Part shown: positions 1 to 8,631 of the stretch, in pieces
How positions within the stretch are numbered: position 1 is the stretch's first letter
How the letters are laid out: every line of letters begins with the position of its first letter
Assembly: GCA_029202405.1 (NCBI GenBank)
Contig: CP119312.1
Location: 1,927,001 to 1,991,000, forward strand
Origin: Candidatus Devosia phytovorans
GTDB taxonomy: Bacteria; Pseudomonadota; Alphaproteobacteria; Rhizobiales; Devosiaceae
Direction: 5' to 3'
DNA length: 64,000 bases
Translations under genes and position numbers: made by a program
The notes under the pieces: model-generated
The model's input: only the letters and a program-made list of their open reading frames with translations
Databases searched by the model: none
What the model was told of the DNA's origin: nothing

Positions 1-2163
1 GGAAACGCAGCCCTGCACCTCCGTGCCTTCCAGCGCCATCTGGCGCAGGCGGATGTAATAGATGGTCTTGATGCCCTTCTTCCAGGCGTAGATCTGCGCC
101 TTGTTGATATCGCGGGTGGTCGCGGTATCGCGGAAGAACAGTGTCAGCGACAGGCCCTGGTCGACGTGCTGGGTGGCTGCGGCATAGGTGTCGATGATCT
201 TTTCCGGACCGATCTCATAGGCGTCCTGGTAATATTCCAGGTTGTCATTGCTCATGAAGGCAGCCGGATAGTAGACGCGGCCGATCTTGCCTTCCTTCCG
301 GATCTCGATCTTGGAGACGATCGGGTGGATCGAGGAGGTCGAGTGGTTGATGTAGGAGATCGAACCGGTCGGCGGCACGGCCTGCAGGTTCTGGTTGTAC
401 ATGCCGGTCATCATGACCTTGGCCTTCAGATCCTTCCAGTCTTCCCGGGTCGGGATGTGAATGCCGGCGTCTTCGAACAGCTTGGCAACCTTTTCGGTGG
501 CCGGCAGCCATTCTTGGTCAGTGTACTTGTCGAAATATTCGCCTGACGCGTATTTGGAATTGCCGAAGCCCTTGAAGGTCTCGCCGCGTTCTGTGGCGAT
601 CAGATTTGACGCCCTGACGGCGTGGTAAGCCACGGTCAGGAAGTAGATATTGGTGAAGTCGACACCTTCTTCCGAACCGTAGAAGATGCGCTCGCGGGCC
701 AGATAGCCGTGCAGGTTCATCGCGCCCAGGCCGATGGCATGGCTCTCGTCATTGCCCTTGGCGATCGAGGGAACGGACGAGATATTGCTCATGTCCGCCA
801 CGGCGGTCAGCGCACGAATGGAAGTCTCGATGGTCTTGCCGAAATCTTCGGAGTCCATCGCATTGGCGATGTTCAGCGACCCGAGATTACAGGAAATGTC
901 CTTGCCCATGTGGTCATAGGACAGGTCCTCGTTGAAGGTCGAGGCATCGCTGACCTGCAGGATTTCCGAGCACAGGTTGGACATGGTGATGCGGCCGGCG
1001 ATCGGGTTGGCCTTGTTCACCGTGTCCTCGAACATGATGTAGGGATAGCCGCTCTCGAACTGGATCTCGGCGATGATCTGGAAGAATTCGCGCGCCTTGA
1101 TCTTCTTCTTCTTGATGCGGCCGTCCTCGACCATCTCGCGGTACTTCTCGGTGACCGAAATCTCGGTCATCGGCACGCCATAGACCTTCTGCACGTCATA
1201 GGGCGAGAAGAGGTACATATCCTCGTTGTTCTTGGCGAGTTCGAAGGTGATGTCGGGGATCACCACGCCCAGCGACAGCGTCTTGATGCGGACCTTTTCG
1301 TCGGCATTTTCGCGCTTGGTGTCGAGGAAGCGCATGATGTCAGGGTGATGGGCATGCAGATAGACTGCGCCCGCGCCCTGACGGGCGCCGAGCTGGTTGG
1401 CGTAGGAGAAGCTGTCTTCGAGCAGCTTCATCACCGGCAGCACGCCCGAGGACTGGTTCTCGATCTGCTTGATCGGGGCGCCCATCTCGCGAACATTGGT
1501 GAGGCTCAGGGCCACACCGCCACCGCGCTTTGAGAGCTGCAGGGCCGAATTGATCGAGCGGCCGATCGATTCCATATTGTCTTCGACACGCAGCAGGAAG
1601 CAGGAAACGAGCTCGCCGCGCTGCGCCTTGCCGGCATTGAGGAAGGTGGGCGTCGCCGGCTGGAAACGGCCGGCCATGATCTCGTCGACGAGATTGCGGG
1701 CCAAGACTTCGTCGCCCCGGGCCAATGCCATCGCCACCATGCAGACGCGGTCTTCATAGCGCTCGAGATAGCGCTTACCGTCGAAGGTCTTGAGCGTATA
1801 GCTGGTGTAGTATTTGAACGCGCCGAGGAAGGTCGGGAAGCGGAATTTCTTGTCGAAGGCGTGGTCGAACAGGTCGCGCACGAAATTGAACGTGTACTGA
1901 TCCAGCACAGCGCGCTCGTAATAGCCCTCGGTGGTCAGGTAATCGAGCTTTTCGCGCAGATTGTGGAAGAACACGGTGTTCTGGTTCACATGCTGCAGGA
2001 AATACTGCTTGGCCGCCTGCTTGTCCTTGTCGAACTGAATATTGCCGGCCTCGTCATAGAGGTTCAGCATGGCGTTCAGCGCGTGGAAGTCCAGGCTTTG
2101 ATCCTGGCCCTGACCCTTGGCGGCAGGGCGTTCTTCGGTGCGGTCTAGTGTGAGCGTGTCCAA
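1..2163 (-). CDS. nrdE: Class Ib ribonucleotide reductase large subunit NrdE (3' end outside window)
   Basis: This is the catalytic alpha subunit of the class Ib aerobic ribonucleotide reductase, which reduces ribonucleoside diphosphates to deoxy forms. Translation of the minus strand gives the N-terminal NrdE region (LDFHALNAMLNLYDE), the first redox cysteine (GELVSCFLL) and the active-site loop NLCSEI with its Cys-x-Glu pair. The C-terminal cysteines and presumably nrdF lie beyond base 1. As in class Ib, no ATP-cone precedes the catalytic domain. It follows nrdI in the same operon. No ATG precedes the conserved start region; a TTG at 2163 that overlaps the nrdI end by 19 bases and follows a GAAGAG sequence is the best start, so the N-terminus is inferred. 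Confidence 0.95.
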   Translation of the reverse strand, partial: MDTLTLDRTEERPAAKGQGQDQSLDFHALNAMLNLYDEAGNIQFDKDKQAAKQYFLQHVNQNTVFFHNLREKLDYLTTEGYYERAVLDQYTFNFVRDLFDHAFDKKFRFPTFLGAFKYYTSYTLKTFDGKRYLERYEDRVCMVAMALARGDEVLARNLVDEIMAGRFQPATPTFLNAGKAQRGELVSCFLLRVEDNMESIGRSINSALQLSKRGGGVALSLTNVREMGAPIKQIENQSSGVLPVMKLLEDSFSYANQLGARQGAGAVYLHAHHPDIMRFLDTKRENADEKVRIKTLSLGVVIPDITFELAKNNEDMYLFSPYDVQKVYGVPMTEISVTEKYREMVEDGRIKKKKIKAREFFQIIAEIQFESGYPYIMFEDTVNKANPIAGRITMSNLCSEILQVSDASTFNEDLSYDHMGKDISCNLGSLNIANAMDSEDFGKTIETSIRALTAVADMSNISSVPSIAKGNDESHAIGLGAMNLHGYLARERIFYGSEEGVDFTNIYFLTVAYHAVRASNLIATERGETFKGFGNSKYASGEYFDKYTDQEWLPATEKVAKLFEDAGIHIPTREDWKDLKAKVMMTGMYNQNLQAVPPTGSISYINHSTSSIHPIVSKIEIRKEGKIGRVYYPAAFMSNDNLEYYQDAYEIGPEKIIDTYAAATQHVDQGLSLTLFFRDTATTRDINKAQIYAWKKGIKTIYYIRLRQMALEGTEVQGCVS

Positions 2164-2549
2164 AACTCTTCGAGTCCCTGTCTGACATTGGCGACGTCCT
2201 CAGCCGTTCCGAGCAGTTCGAAGCGGTAGAGAAGCGGCACGGCGCATTTTTGCGAGACGATGTCGCCCGCTATGCAATAGGTCGTGCCGAAATTGGTATT
2301 ACCCCCGGCGATGACGCCGCGGATCAGGTTGCGGTTGGCGGCTACATTGAGAAACTGGATGACCGGCTTGGGCACCGCACCCTTGTTTCCCAAACCACCA
2401 TAGGTGGGGACGACAAGCACATAGGGCTCATCGACCAGGGGGGCAGCGGAGGCGGCGTCGACCGGCAGACGAAGGTTGGAAAACCCGAGCTTTTGTACAA
2501 AGCGGTGGGTGTTGTCCGACCTGCTGGAATAATAGACGAGCGTCACCAT
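2145..2549 (-). CDS. nrdI: NrdI flavodoxin-like protein
   Basis: NrdI is a small FMN-binding flavodoxin-like protein that supplies the oxidant for assembling the dimanganese-tyrosyl cofactor of NrdF. The 134-residue product opens with VTLVYYSSRSDNTHRF, the phosphate-binding loop of NrdI, and contains the GGLGNKGAVPK and IAGGNTNFG segments typical of the family near the flavin. It lies between nrdH (18-base gap) and nrdE (overlap), the standard nrdHIEF order. Its length is normal for the family. Confidence 0.95.
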   Translation of the reverse strand: MVTLVYYSSRSDNTHRFVQKLGFSNLRLPVDAASAAPLVDEPYVLVVPTYGGLGNKGAVPKPVIQFLNVAANRNLIRGVIAGGNTNFGTTYCIAGDIVSQKCAVPLLYRFELLGTAEDVANVRQGLEEFWTRSH

Positions 2550-2567
2550 GCCCCTGCCCCTGGGAAA

Positions 2568-2789
2568 TCAGGCAAGGCCGCCGATCATGTCCGGGCGGAA
2601 GCCGGCCCAGTGCTGCTCGCCGGCAACGACCACGGGGACCTGACGATAGCCCAGGCCTTCGACCATGGCGTAGGCGTCTGCATCTTCGGAGATATCGACG
2701 ACCGTATATTCAATGCCCTTGCGATCGAGCGCCCGGGTGGTGGCGGTGCACTGGACGCAGGCGGGCTTGCTGTAAACGGTGATGGTCAT
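2568..2789 (-). CDS. nrdH: Glutaredoxin-like NrdH redoxin
   Basis: NrdH is the electron donor to NrdE, reduced by thioredoxin reductase. The roughly 73-residue protein begins MTITVYSKPACVQC, with the CVQC redox motif at residues 11-14, and ends WAGFRPDMIGGL, the NrdH C-terminal signature that differs from true glutaredoxins. The ATG at 2789 is preceded by TTGAGGA at good spacing; an in-frame TTG one codon upstream is less likely. It is the first gene of nrdH-nrdI-nrdE and has a leader of about 250 nucleotides. Confidence 0.95.
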   Translation of the reverse strand: MTITVYSKPACVQCTATTRALDRKGIEYTVVDISEDADAYAMVEGLGYRQVPVVVAGEQHWAGFRPDMIGGLA

Positions 2790-2799
2790 CAATCTATCC

Positions 2800-3046
2800 T
2801 CAAGAGAATTTCTGAATGCGAGGCGTCAACGGACAACGCACTACCTGTAGTGGCAGCAAGTTCCCCATTGGCCACCTCGCCCGGTGGCATGTGTTCGCGG
2901 TCGGCCCCGTGGGGTCGTCCGAAAGCAATCCGGGTGAACCGGACCGCTTCTTGTATTGGACGCCTGCCCTGGCTGTGGGTCGTTTTCGGCTAAGCCGCAC
3001 ACCCATCGTCGCTACAGACCGCTTGCGGCCCGGCGTAACCTCGAAC
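2800..3046 (-). promoter_or_regulatory. Long folded 5' leader of nrdHIE
   Basis: Between the predicted promoter and nrdH there are about 250 transcribed bases with no convincing gene. Read on the minus strand they hold at least four consecutive hairpins: a 10-bp stem at 2924-2948 (two G-U pairs, 5-base loop), an interrupted stem at 2901-2922, a perfect 6-bp stem GCCACC/GGTGGC at 2871-2888, and CACTA/TAGTG with a 4-base loop at 2839-2852. I could not match it to cobalamin or any other riboswitch class I know; the cobalamin core sequences are absent. A regulatory RNA is an inference from the structure alone. Confidence 0.4.
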
Positions 3047-3091
3047 GCTACATATAGTATGCGACACTTATTTTACGTCAACGGCTCGTGT
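3045..3091 (-). promoter_or_regulatory. nrdH promoter with tandem NrdR boxes
   Basis: On the minus strand a TTGACG (-35, bases 3076-3081) is followed after 16 bases by TACTAT (-10, bases 3054-3059). The -10 lies inside ATACTATATGTAGCGT (3045-3060), which matches the core of the NrdR box (acaCwAtATaTwGtgt) at 9 of 10 positions. A weaker match, ACACGAGCCGTTGACG (3076-3091), covers the -35 exactly 31 bp away centre to centre, the spacing usual for paired NrdR boxes. NrdR itself is encoded at 20841-21317. Repression by NrdR-ATP/dATP is inferred. Confidence 0.7.
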
Positions 3092-3401
3092 GCCAATCAT
3101 GGCAATTTATGGGCGTTGACAAGGAAGGCTGCCGAGTCGCGGCCTCTGGACCTCGCAAATGACAGTGCCATGACGCGAGACAGCCACGATAGGCCTGGTG
3201 GCTGGGGAAAGCGGTGATAAGCCCTCAAGCTGTCGCAAAAAGCCCTGCGACCGGGCGCTGATCGGCAGGAAACCGGCCTGTTGAAAGCGTAGAGACCATC
3301 ATGAGTGCGGTCGGAACCGAAGGCCGGAATGACACAAGATGTGGTGCCCGTCAGCACGATTCACAACCAGGGAATCGCTTTCGGGGCGAATCGCGCATCT
3401 C
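3092..3401. other. Intergenic region without recognisable gene
   Basis: This stretch lies between the nrdHIE promoter and the 3' end of the AraC-type gene. Short open frames exist on both strands, but none has a ribosome-binding site or a recognisable product. I see no tRNA, clear terminator or riboswitch here. Confidence 0.4.
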
Positions 3402-4319
3402 CTAGTTGATACGCAGCCTTGCCTGCGCCGGGACCGTGCGTTCCCCACCCGGCCGGGTGCGCATGTCGCGACGGAAATCGCTGGGCGACATGCCGGAGAT
3501 CTTGCGGAAGGCCTTGTTGAAGGCGCTGAGCGAGCCGAAACCGCTGTCCATGGCGACCTGCAGCACATTGGCGTTTTCCTGCATCAGCAGGGCCTGGGCA
3601 TAGCTGAGGCGCATCAGGTTCACATAATCGTTGAGCGTCATCCCCGTCGACTTCTTGAAGACGTTCATCGCGTATTTGGGATGGATGTCGGCCGCCTGGG
3701 CAATGTCGGACGAATCGATTTCCTCGCGGAAATTATCCGCAATGAAATCGCAGATGCGCACCACGGTGGGCGAGGAGTGGTGATCGAGGCCGACGACTGC
3801 ACTGGCGACCGGCGCGCGACCCAGCAGAAGTTCATAGGCATCAAAGCGGACGCGCTCGATGCGCAGCAACAGTTCCTCGATGGCCATGCTGGCCTTCATC
3901 GGATCGCCCGATCGCGCATAATTGTTCCACCGCTCGAAGTTCAGCGGGTCGGAAGCGTCGGTCGCCCTAGTGATCAGCGTCGCCCCCTGCATGAGCCTCG
4001 ACTGCACATCCTGCGGCAGGCGGAGGCGAAAGAAGTGCACCAGCGGCAGATGCCCGCCGGCATAGACAACGTCGTCCGCGGCATCGTCGAGCTGATGGGG
4101 CAAACCACCCCAGAACAGGGCCATATCGCCCTGTTCGAAGCGGATATCGTGGCCGCTCATGCGGTAGTGCACCCAGCCGCGCACGATGTAGTTGACCTCG
4201 ACCTGGGCATGCCAGTGCGGTGCTCTCATGACGGGAGGGGCAGCATTGAACATGGAGAGAACCGTCGGCAAGCGCTCCACGCCATTGGCGTCGGGGACGT
4301 AGTAGGTCCGGTCGTCCAT
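3402..4319 (-). CDS. AraC-family transcriptional regulator with cupin sensor domain
   Basis: The protein has an N-terminal cupin-like sugar-sensing domain (HWHAQVEVNYIVRG, then PHQLDD) and a C-terminal double helix-turn-helix of the AraC/XylS type at about residues 195-290 (DIHPKYAMNVFKKSTGMTLNDY, cut here, and GFGSLSAFNKAFRK). The cupin, HTH order and roughly 305-residue length resemble MelR/RhaR-type carbohydrate regulators. It is divergent from the adjacent ABC operon with about 105 bases between, so it probably controls that operon. The ATG at 4319 follows GGAAAG at close spacing and is preferred over a TTG at 4334. The ligand cannot be read from the sequence. Confidence 0.9.
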   Translation of the reverse strand: MDDRTYYVPDANGVERLPTVLSMFNAAPPVMRAPHWHAQVEVNYIVRGWVHYRMSGHDIRFEQGDMALFWGGLPHQLDDAADDVVYAGGHLPLVHFFRLRLPQDVQSRLMQGATLITRATDASDPLNFERWNNYARSGDPMKASMAIEELLLRIERVRFDAYELLLGRAPVASAVVGLDHHSSPTVVRICDFIADNFREEIDSSDIAQAADIHPKYAMNVFKKSTGMTLNDYVNLMRLSYAQALLMQENANVLQVAMDSGFGSLSAFNKAFRKISGMSPSDFRRDMRTRPGGERTVPAQARLRIN

Positions 4320-4424
4320 CTTACTTTCCGCCAAGTCCGCCTGCCTTTTTAGATGGACGCCATTTGTAATATGAATAGCCTAGGGAGTGCTCAGAGGAAG
4401 AGCAAATGAAAAGGGAGGACTACA
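4320..4424. promoter_or_regulatory. Divergent promoter region, AraC gene / ABC operon
   Basis: The 105-base gap between the divergent AraC-type gene and the binding-protein gene must hold both promoters. It is AT-richer than its surroundings. A strong ribosome-binding site (AAGGGAGGA) lies just before the ATG at 4425. I could not identify an AraC operator with confidence. Confidence 0.45.
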
Positions 4425-5693
4425 ATGATCCGCAATTCTGCGCGGTTGACGCGCCTTGCCGCCCTGACGGGCGTGAGCATGCTGAGTGTGACTGCCGCCT
4501 TCGCCGGCGACATTTCCGTCTGGGTCTGGGACCCCAATTTCAACGGCAATGCGATGCGCCTTGCCGCCGAGCGCTATGAGGCCATCAACCCGGAAGCCAA
4601 TGTCATCATCGATGACAGCTCCACCCAGGACGACATCCGCCTCAAGCTGCAGACCCAGCTGCTGGCCGGCAATACCGAGGGCCTGCCCGATATCGTGCTG
4701 ATCCAGGACGACGTGGCCCAGAAATATCTCCAGTCCTTCCCCGGCGCCTTCGAGCCGCTGTCGGACACGATCGATATGGCGGCCTTTGCCCAGTACAAGG
4801 TTGCGGCGGCGACGCTGGACGGCAAATCATATTCGGTGCCCTTCGATTCCGGCGTGACCGGCTATTTCTATCGCTCGGACTATTTCAGCGAAGCCGGCTT
4901 TACCGCCGAAGACCTCGAAAACATCACCTGGGACCGCCTGATCGAGATCGGCAAGGTCGTGCAGGAAAAGACCGGCCACAAGCTGCTCGACGTCGACTTT
5001 GCCGAAACGGGCCTCGTCAGCGCGATGATGCATTCCACCGGCCAGTGGTATTTCAACGAGGACGGCAGCCTCAACATCCTTGAAAACGCCGCCCTCAAAA
5101 AGTCGCTCGAGACCTATGCCGCGCTGTTTGCCGCCGATCTGGTGCAGCCCGTGTCCGACTGGGCCGACTATACCGGCTCCTTTACCTCGGGCCGCACCGC
5201 TTCGGTGCCCGTCGGCGTCTGGATGACCGGCACGATCAAGGCCAATCCCGACCAGTCCGGCAAGTGGGCCGTCGCCCCGATCCCGCGCATGGATTTCGAA
5301 GGCTCGATCAACGCCAGTAACTGGGGCGGCTCGAGCTGGTTCGTGCTCTCCTCTGCGCCCAACAAGGAAGAGGCTGTGGACTTCCTCAACCAGATCTGGG
5401 CCCAGGACGTCGACTTCTACCAGGAAATCCTCGTCAATCAGGGCGCCGTCGGCTCGCTGCTCGCGGCCCGCGAAGGCGAAGCCTACCAGTCGTCGGACGA
5501 GTTCTTCGGCGGCGAAGCGGTCTGGCAGCGCTTCTCGCAGTGGCTGAGTGAAGTGCCACCAATCGACTATGGCCTGTTTACCGACGAAGTGCGCTCGGCC
5601 GTCGAGGCGCAGCTTCCGACGATCGCGCAGGGTGGTAGCGTTGACGAAGCCCTCCAGGCGATCAACGCTCAAGCCCAGCAGCAGACCCAGTAA
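4425..5693 (+). CDS. ABC transporter carbohydrate-binding protein (family 1)
   Basis: This is a periplasmic extracellular solute-binding protein of family 1, the receptor of a sugar importer. The 422-residue product has a signal peptide ending at AFA-GD (about residue 27), then SVWVWDPNFNG and the family pattern of an early binding lobe (DDIRLKLQTQLLAGNTEGLPD is the characteristic helix region, abbreviated). The C-terminal NQIWAQDVDFYQ and WLSEVPPIDYG segments also suit this family. A strong GGGAGG site precedes the ATG. It is followed by two permeases, an ATPase and an oxidoreductase, all on the same strand. The substrate is probably a mono- or oligosaccharide or a derivative; its identity is unknown. 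Confidence 0.93.
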   Translation: MIRNSARLTRLAALTGVSMLSVTAAFAGDISVWVWDPNFNGNAMRLAAERYEAINPEANVIIDDSSTQDDIRLKLQTQLLAGNTEGLPDIVLIQDDVAQKYLQSFPGAFEPLSDTIDMAAFAQYKVAAATLDGKSYSVPFDSGVTGYFYRSDYFSEAGFTAEDLENITWDRLIEIGKVVQEKTGHKLLDVDFAETGLVSAMMHSTGQWYFNEDGSLNILENAALKKSLETYAALFAADLVQPVSDWADYTGSFTSGRTASVPVGVWMTGTIKANPDQSGKWAVAPIPRMDFEGSINASNWGGSSWFVLSSAPNKEEAVDFLNQIWAQDVDFYQEILVNQGAVGSLLAAREGEAYQSSDEFFGGEAVWQRFSQWLSEVPPIDYGLFTDEVRSAVEAQLPTIAQGGSVDEALQAINAQAQQQTQ

Positions 5694-5765
5694 ACTCCCA
5701 CTGGCCGGGCGCCTCCGGGTGCCCGGTTCATTCCACCAGTTACAACCGCAAGGGAGGGCGGCGCA

Positions 5766-6653
5766 TTGGCACAAGGAAATCTCACCCGCCGGGAAGAGAT
5801 AAACGGCTGGGTCTTCGTGGCACCGGCATTGGTCCTGCTCGGACTGTTCATGATCTACCCGATCGTCTGGTCGCTCTGGATGAGCCTGCAGACCGGTCGC
5901 GGCATGAACTTCAGCTTTGGCGGTTTCGCCAATATCATGCGCCTGACACAGGATGGCGTGTTCCTTCGGGCACTCGGCAATACGATGCTGTTCCTAGCCG
6001 TCCAGGTCCCGATCATGATCATTCTGGCCCTGCTCTTTGCGGTGGCGCTCAATGATCCCAAGCTCCGCTTTCGCGGCTTCTTCCGCACGGCGATCTTTTT
6101 GCCCTGCATCACCTCGCTGATTGCCTATTCGACCATCTTCAAGTCGCTGTTTGCGACCGAGGGCGTGGTCAATCAGACGCTGCTGGCGCTGCATATCATC
6201 GGCTCGCCGATCTCGTGGCTGTCCGATCCGTTCTGGGCAAAAGTGCTGATCATCCTCGCCATCACCTGGCGCTGGACCGGCTACAACATGATCTTCTATC
6301 TGGCGGCGCTGCAGAATATCGATCGTTCGATCTACGAGGCCGCCCGGATCGACGGCGTCCCCGCCTGGGCGCGCTTCCGCTACCTGACCATTCCCATGCT
6401 GAAGCCAGTGATCCTGTTCACCACCGTCCTTTCCACAATCGGTACCTTGCAGCTGTTTGACGAGGTGCAGAACATCACGCAGGGCGGCCCATCGGACTCC
6501 ACGCTGACGCTCTCGCTCTATATCTACAACCTCACCTTCAAGTTCATGCCCAGCTTTGGCTATTCGGCCACCGTGTCCTGGGTCATCGTGGTGATCGTGG
6601 CCATTCTGAGCTTCCTGCAGTTCCTCGTCGCACGCGACAGGAGGACAGCATGA
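5766..6653 (+). CDS. ABC sugar transporter inner-membrane permease (MalF/UgpA type)
   Basis: A 295-residue integral membrane protein with about six transmembrane segments and the cytoplasmic EAA loop (YEAARIDGVPAWARFRYLTI) that docks on the ATPase. It is the first of two permeases in the carbohydrate importer. The start is TTG, with AAGGGAGGG eight bases upstream; no ATG fits the conserved N-terminus (INGWVFVAPALVLLG). The final codons overlap the next permease by four bases (ATGA), indicating translational coupling. Confidence 0.93.
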   Translation: MAQGNLTRREEINGWVFVAPALVLLGLFMIYPIVWSLWMSLQTGRGMNFSFGGFANIMRLTQDGVFLRALGNTMLFLAVQVPIMIILALLFAVALNDPKLRFRGFFRTAIFLPCITSLIAYSTIFKSLFATEGVVNQTLLALHIIGSPISWLSDPFWAKVLIILAITWRWTGYNMIFYLAALQNIDRSIYEAARIDGVPAWARFRYLTIPMLKPVILFTTVLSTIGTLQLFDEVQNITQGGPSDSTLTLSLYIYNLTFKFMPSFGYSATVSWVIVVIVAILSFLQFLVARDRRTA

Positions 6654-7462
6654 CCCTGGCCTATATTCGCCGCGGGCTGGTCTATGTCCTGCTTTCGATC
6701 GCGGCTTTCGTGTCGATCTTCCCCTTCATCTGGATGGCGATCGGCACGACCAACAAGTCGGCCGAAATCATCCGCGGCAAGTCGAGCCCGGGGACGGCCC
6801 TGTTCGACAATATCGCGGCCTTCTTCACCCAGATCGATGTGCTGCGCGTGTTCTGGAACTCGATCCTGATCGCGGGCATCGGCACGGTCCTGACGCTGAT
6901 CATCTCGTCACTGGCCGGTTACGCCTTCGAGATCTTCCGCTCCAGGGTTCGCGAGCGCATCTTTGCCTTCCTGCTGCTCTTGCTGTCCATCCCGTTTGCG
7001 GCGCTGATGGTGCCGCTGTTCGTGATGATTTCGCAGGCCAAGCTGGTCAATACGGCTGCCGCGGTGATCCTGCCGGGCATCGCCTCGATCTTCATCATCT
7101 TCTACTTCCGCCAGGCCACCAAGGCCTTCCCGCGGGAGTTGCGTGATGCCGCCAAGATCGACGGGCTCAAGGAATGGCAGATCTTTCTTTATGTCTATCT
7201 GCCCGTCATGCGCTCGACCTATGCGGCGGCGACCATCATCACCTTCATGGCCAACTGGAACAATTTCCTCTGGCCGCTGATCGTGTTGCAGACCGAAAAC
7301 AACAAGACGATCACGCTGGTCGTGTCGGCCCTGACCTCGGCCTACACGCCCGACTACGGCATGATCTTCGTTGGCACCGTGCTCGCCACCCTGCCCACCC
7401 TCATCATCTTCTTTGTGCTCCAGCGCCGCTTCGTCGAAGGCATGCTGGGCGCGGTCAAATAG
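6650..7462 (+). CDS. ABC sugar transporter inner-membrane permease (MalG/UgpE type)
   Basis: The second permease of the importer, 270 residues, with six predicted membrane helices and the EAA-loop sequence LRDAAKIDGLKEWQIFLYVY. The NNFLWPLIV segment is the usual MalG-family motif near the fourth helix. It overlaps the preceding permease by four bases and is followed 20 bases later by the ATPase gene. It should form a heterodimer with the upstream permease. Confidence 0.93.
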   Translation: MTLAYIRRGLVYVLLSIAAFVSIFPFIWMAIGTTNKSAEIIRGKSSPGTALFDNIAAFFTQIDVLRVFWNSILIAGIGTVLTLIISSLAGYAFEIFRSRVRERIFAFLLLLLSIPFAALMVPLFVMISQAKLVNTAAAVILPGIASIFIIFYFRQATKAFPRELRDAAKIDGLKEWQIFLYVYLPVMRSTYAAATIITFMANWNNFLWPLIVLQTENNKTITLVVSALTSAYTPDYGMIFVGTVLATLPTLIIFFVLQRRFVEGMLGAVK

Positions 7463-7482
7463 TCCGAACGGGAGACATCAAC

Positions 7483-8559
7483 ATGGCCAGTCTTGAACTG
7501 CGCGACGTCCGCAAGACGTTCGGATCACTGGAAGTCATCAAGGGCGTCAGCCTCGATATCGCCGACAAGGAATTCGTTGTCTTCGTCGGTCCTTCGGGCT
7601 GCGGCAAGTCCACCCTGCTCCGCATGATTGCGGGGCTCGAACAGATCAGCAGCGGCGACCTCGTCATCGGCAGCCAGCGCATGAACGAGGTCGATCCATC
7701 GCAGCGCGGCATCGCCATGGTGTTCCAGACCTATGCGCTCTATCCGCATATGACGGTGCGCGAGAACATGGGCTTTGCGCTCAAGTTCGCCGGCAAGTCC
7801 AAGGACGAGATCGCCCGCCAGGTCGAGGAGGCCGCGCGCATTCTCGAGCTTGGGCCTCTGCTCGACCGCGTGCCCAAGCAGCTTTCGGGCGGGCAGCGCC
7901 AGCGCGTCGCGATCGGTCGCGCCATCGTGCGGCATCCGGAAGTCTTCCTGTTCGACGAGCCGCTGTCCAATCTCGATGCCGAATTGCGCGTTCACATGCG
8001 CATCGAGATCGCCCGGCTGCACAAGGAACTCTCGACCACCATCATCTATGTGACGCACGACCAGGTGGAGGCCATGACGCTGGCCGACAAGATCGTCGTG
8101 CTGCGCGAAGGTGTGGTGGAACAGGTCGGCCGGCCACTCGATCTTTATGACGATCCGGCCAATCAGTTCGTGGCTGGCTTCATCGGCTCGCCCAAGATGA
8201 ACTTTCTGCCTGGGACGATTTCGGCCAAGACTGGCGGCACCACGGTCGAGCTGACCGGCCTGCCGAATGCGAAAATCACCCTGCCGATCCAGGCGGGTTC
8301 GGTTGGCGACAAAGTCATCGTCGGCGTGCGGGCGGAGCATTTTGGCGAGGCCGGCGAAGGCGGCGTCGACATCGCGCTCGATGTGGATGTGGCCGAACAC
8401 CTGGGCTCGACCAGCTACCTCTATGCCCATGCGGGCGGCGAGCGCCTTGTCATCGAACGCGAGGAATCGCGCCAGCAGATCAACCAGGACAGCGTGACGG
8501 TCTCGATCGACCCCAGGCGCGCCTATCTTTTCGACTCCTCCGGCCAGCGCCTCCGCTAG
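7483..8559 (+). CDS. Sugar ABC transporter ATP-binding protein (MalK/UgpC type)
   Basis: The 358-residue ATPase has Walker A (GPSGCGKST), Q-loop (MVFQTYALYPHM), signature (LSGGQRQRVAIGRAI), Walker B (VFLFDEPLSNLD) and H-loop (THDQVEA), followed by a C-terminal TOBE-type regulatory domain (KMNFLPGTI, VIVGVRAEHFG). This is the CUT1/MalK layout. The ATG at 7483 follows GGGAGA; longer upstream reading in this frame only shadows the permease gene. It powers the importer encoded just upstream. Confidence 0.95.
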   Translation: MASLELRDVRKTFGSLEVIKGVSLDIADKEFVVFVGPSGCGKSTLLRMIAGLEQISSGDLVIGSQRMNEVDPSQRGIAMVFQTYALYPHMTVRENMGFALKFAGKSKDEIARQVEEAARILELGPLLDRVPKQLSGGQRQRVAIGRAIVRHPEVFLFDEPLSNLDAELRVHMRIEIARLHKELSTTIIYVTHDQVEAMTLADKIVVLREGVVEQVGRPLDLYDDPANQFVAGFIGSPKMNFLPGTISAKTGGTTVELTGLPNAKITLPIQAGSVGDKVIVGVRAEHFGEAGEGGVDIALDVDVAEHLGSTSYLYAHAGGERLVIEREESRQQINQDSVTVSIDPRRAYLFDSSGQRLR

Positions 8560-8631
8560 GCCCGATCCAACCTGCAGGCACCCTCGTCCGGAGGGCGCCT
8601 TGCCACGACATCAATTACAAGGACGCATTTC

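Noticed and set aside
2800..3046. Cobalamin riboswitch before nrdH
   Set aside because: The leader has hairpins and a GCCACT stretch, but the B12-box and the GGTG/AATCC core of the cobalamin class are absent.
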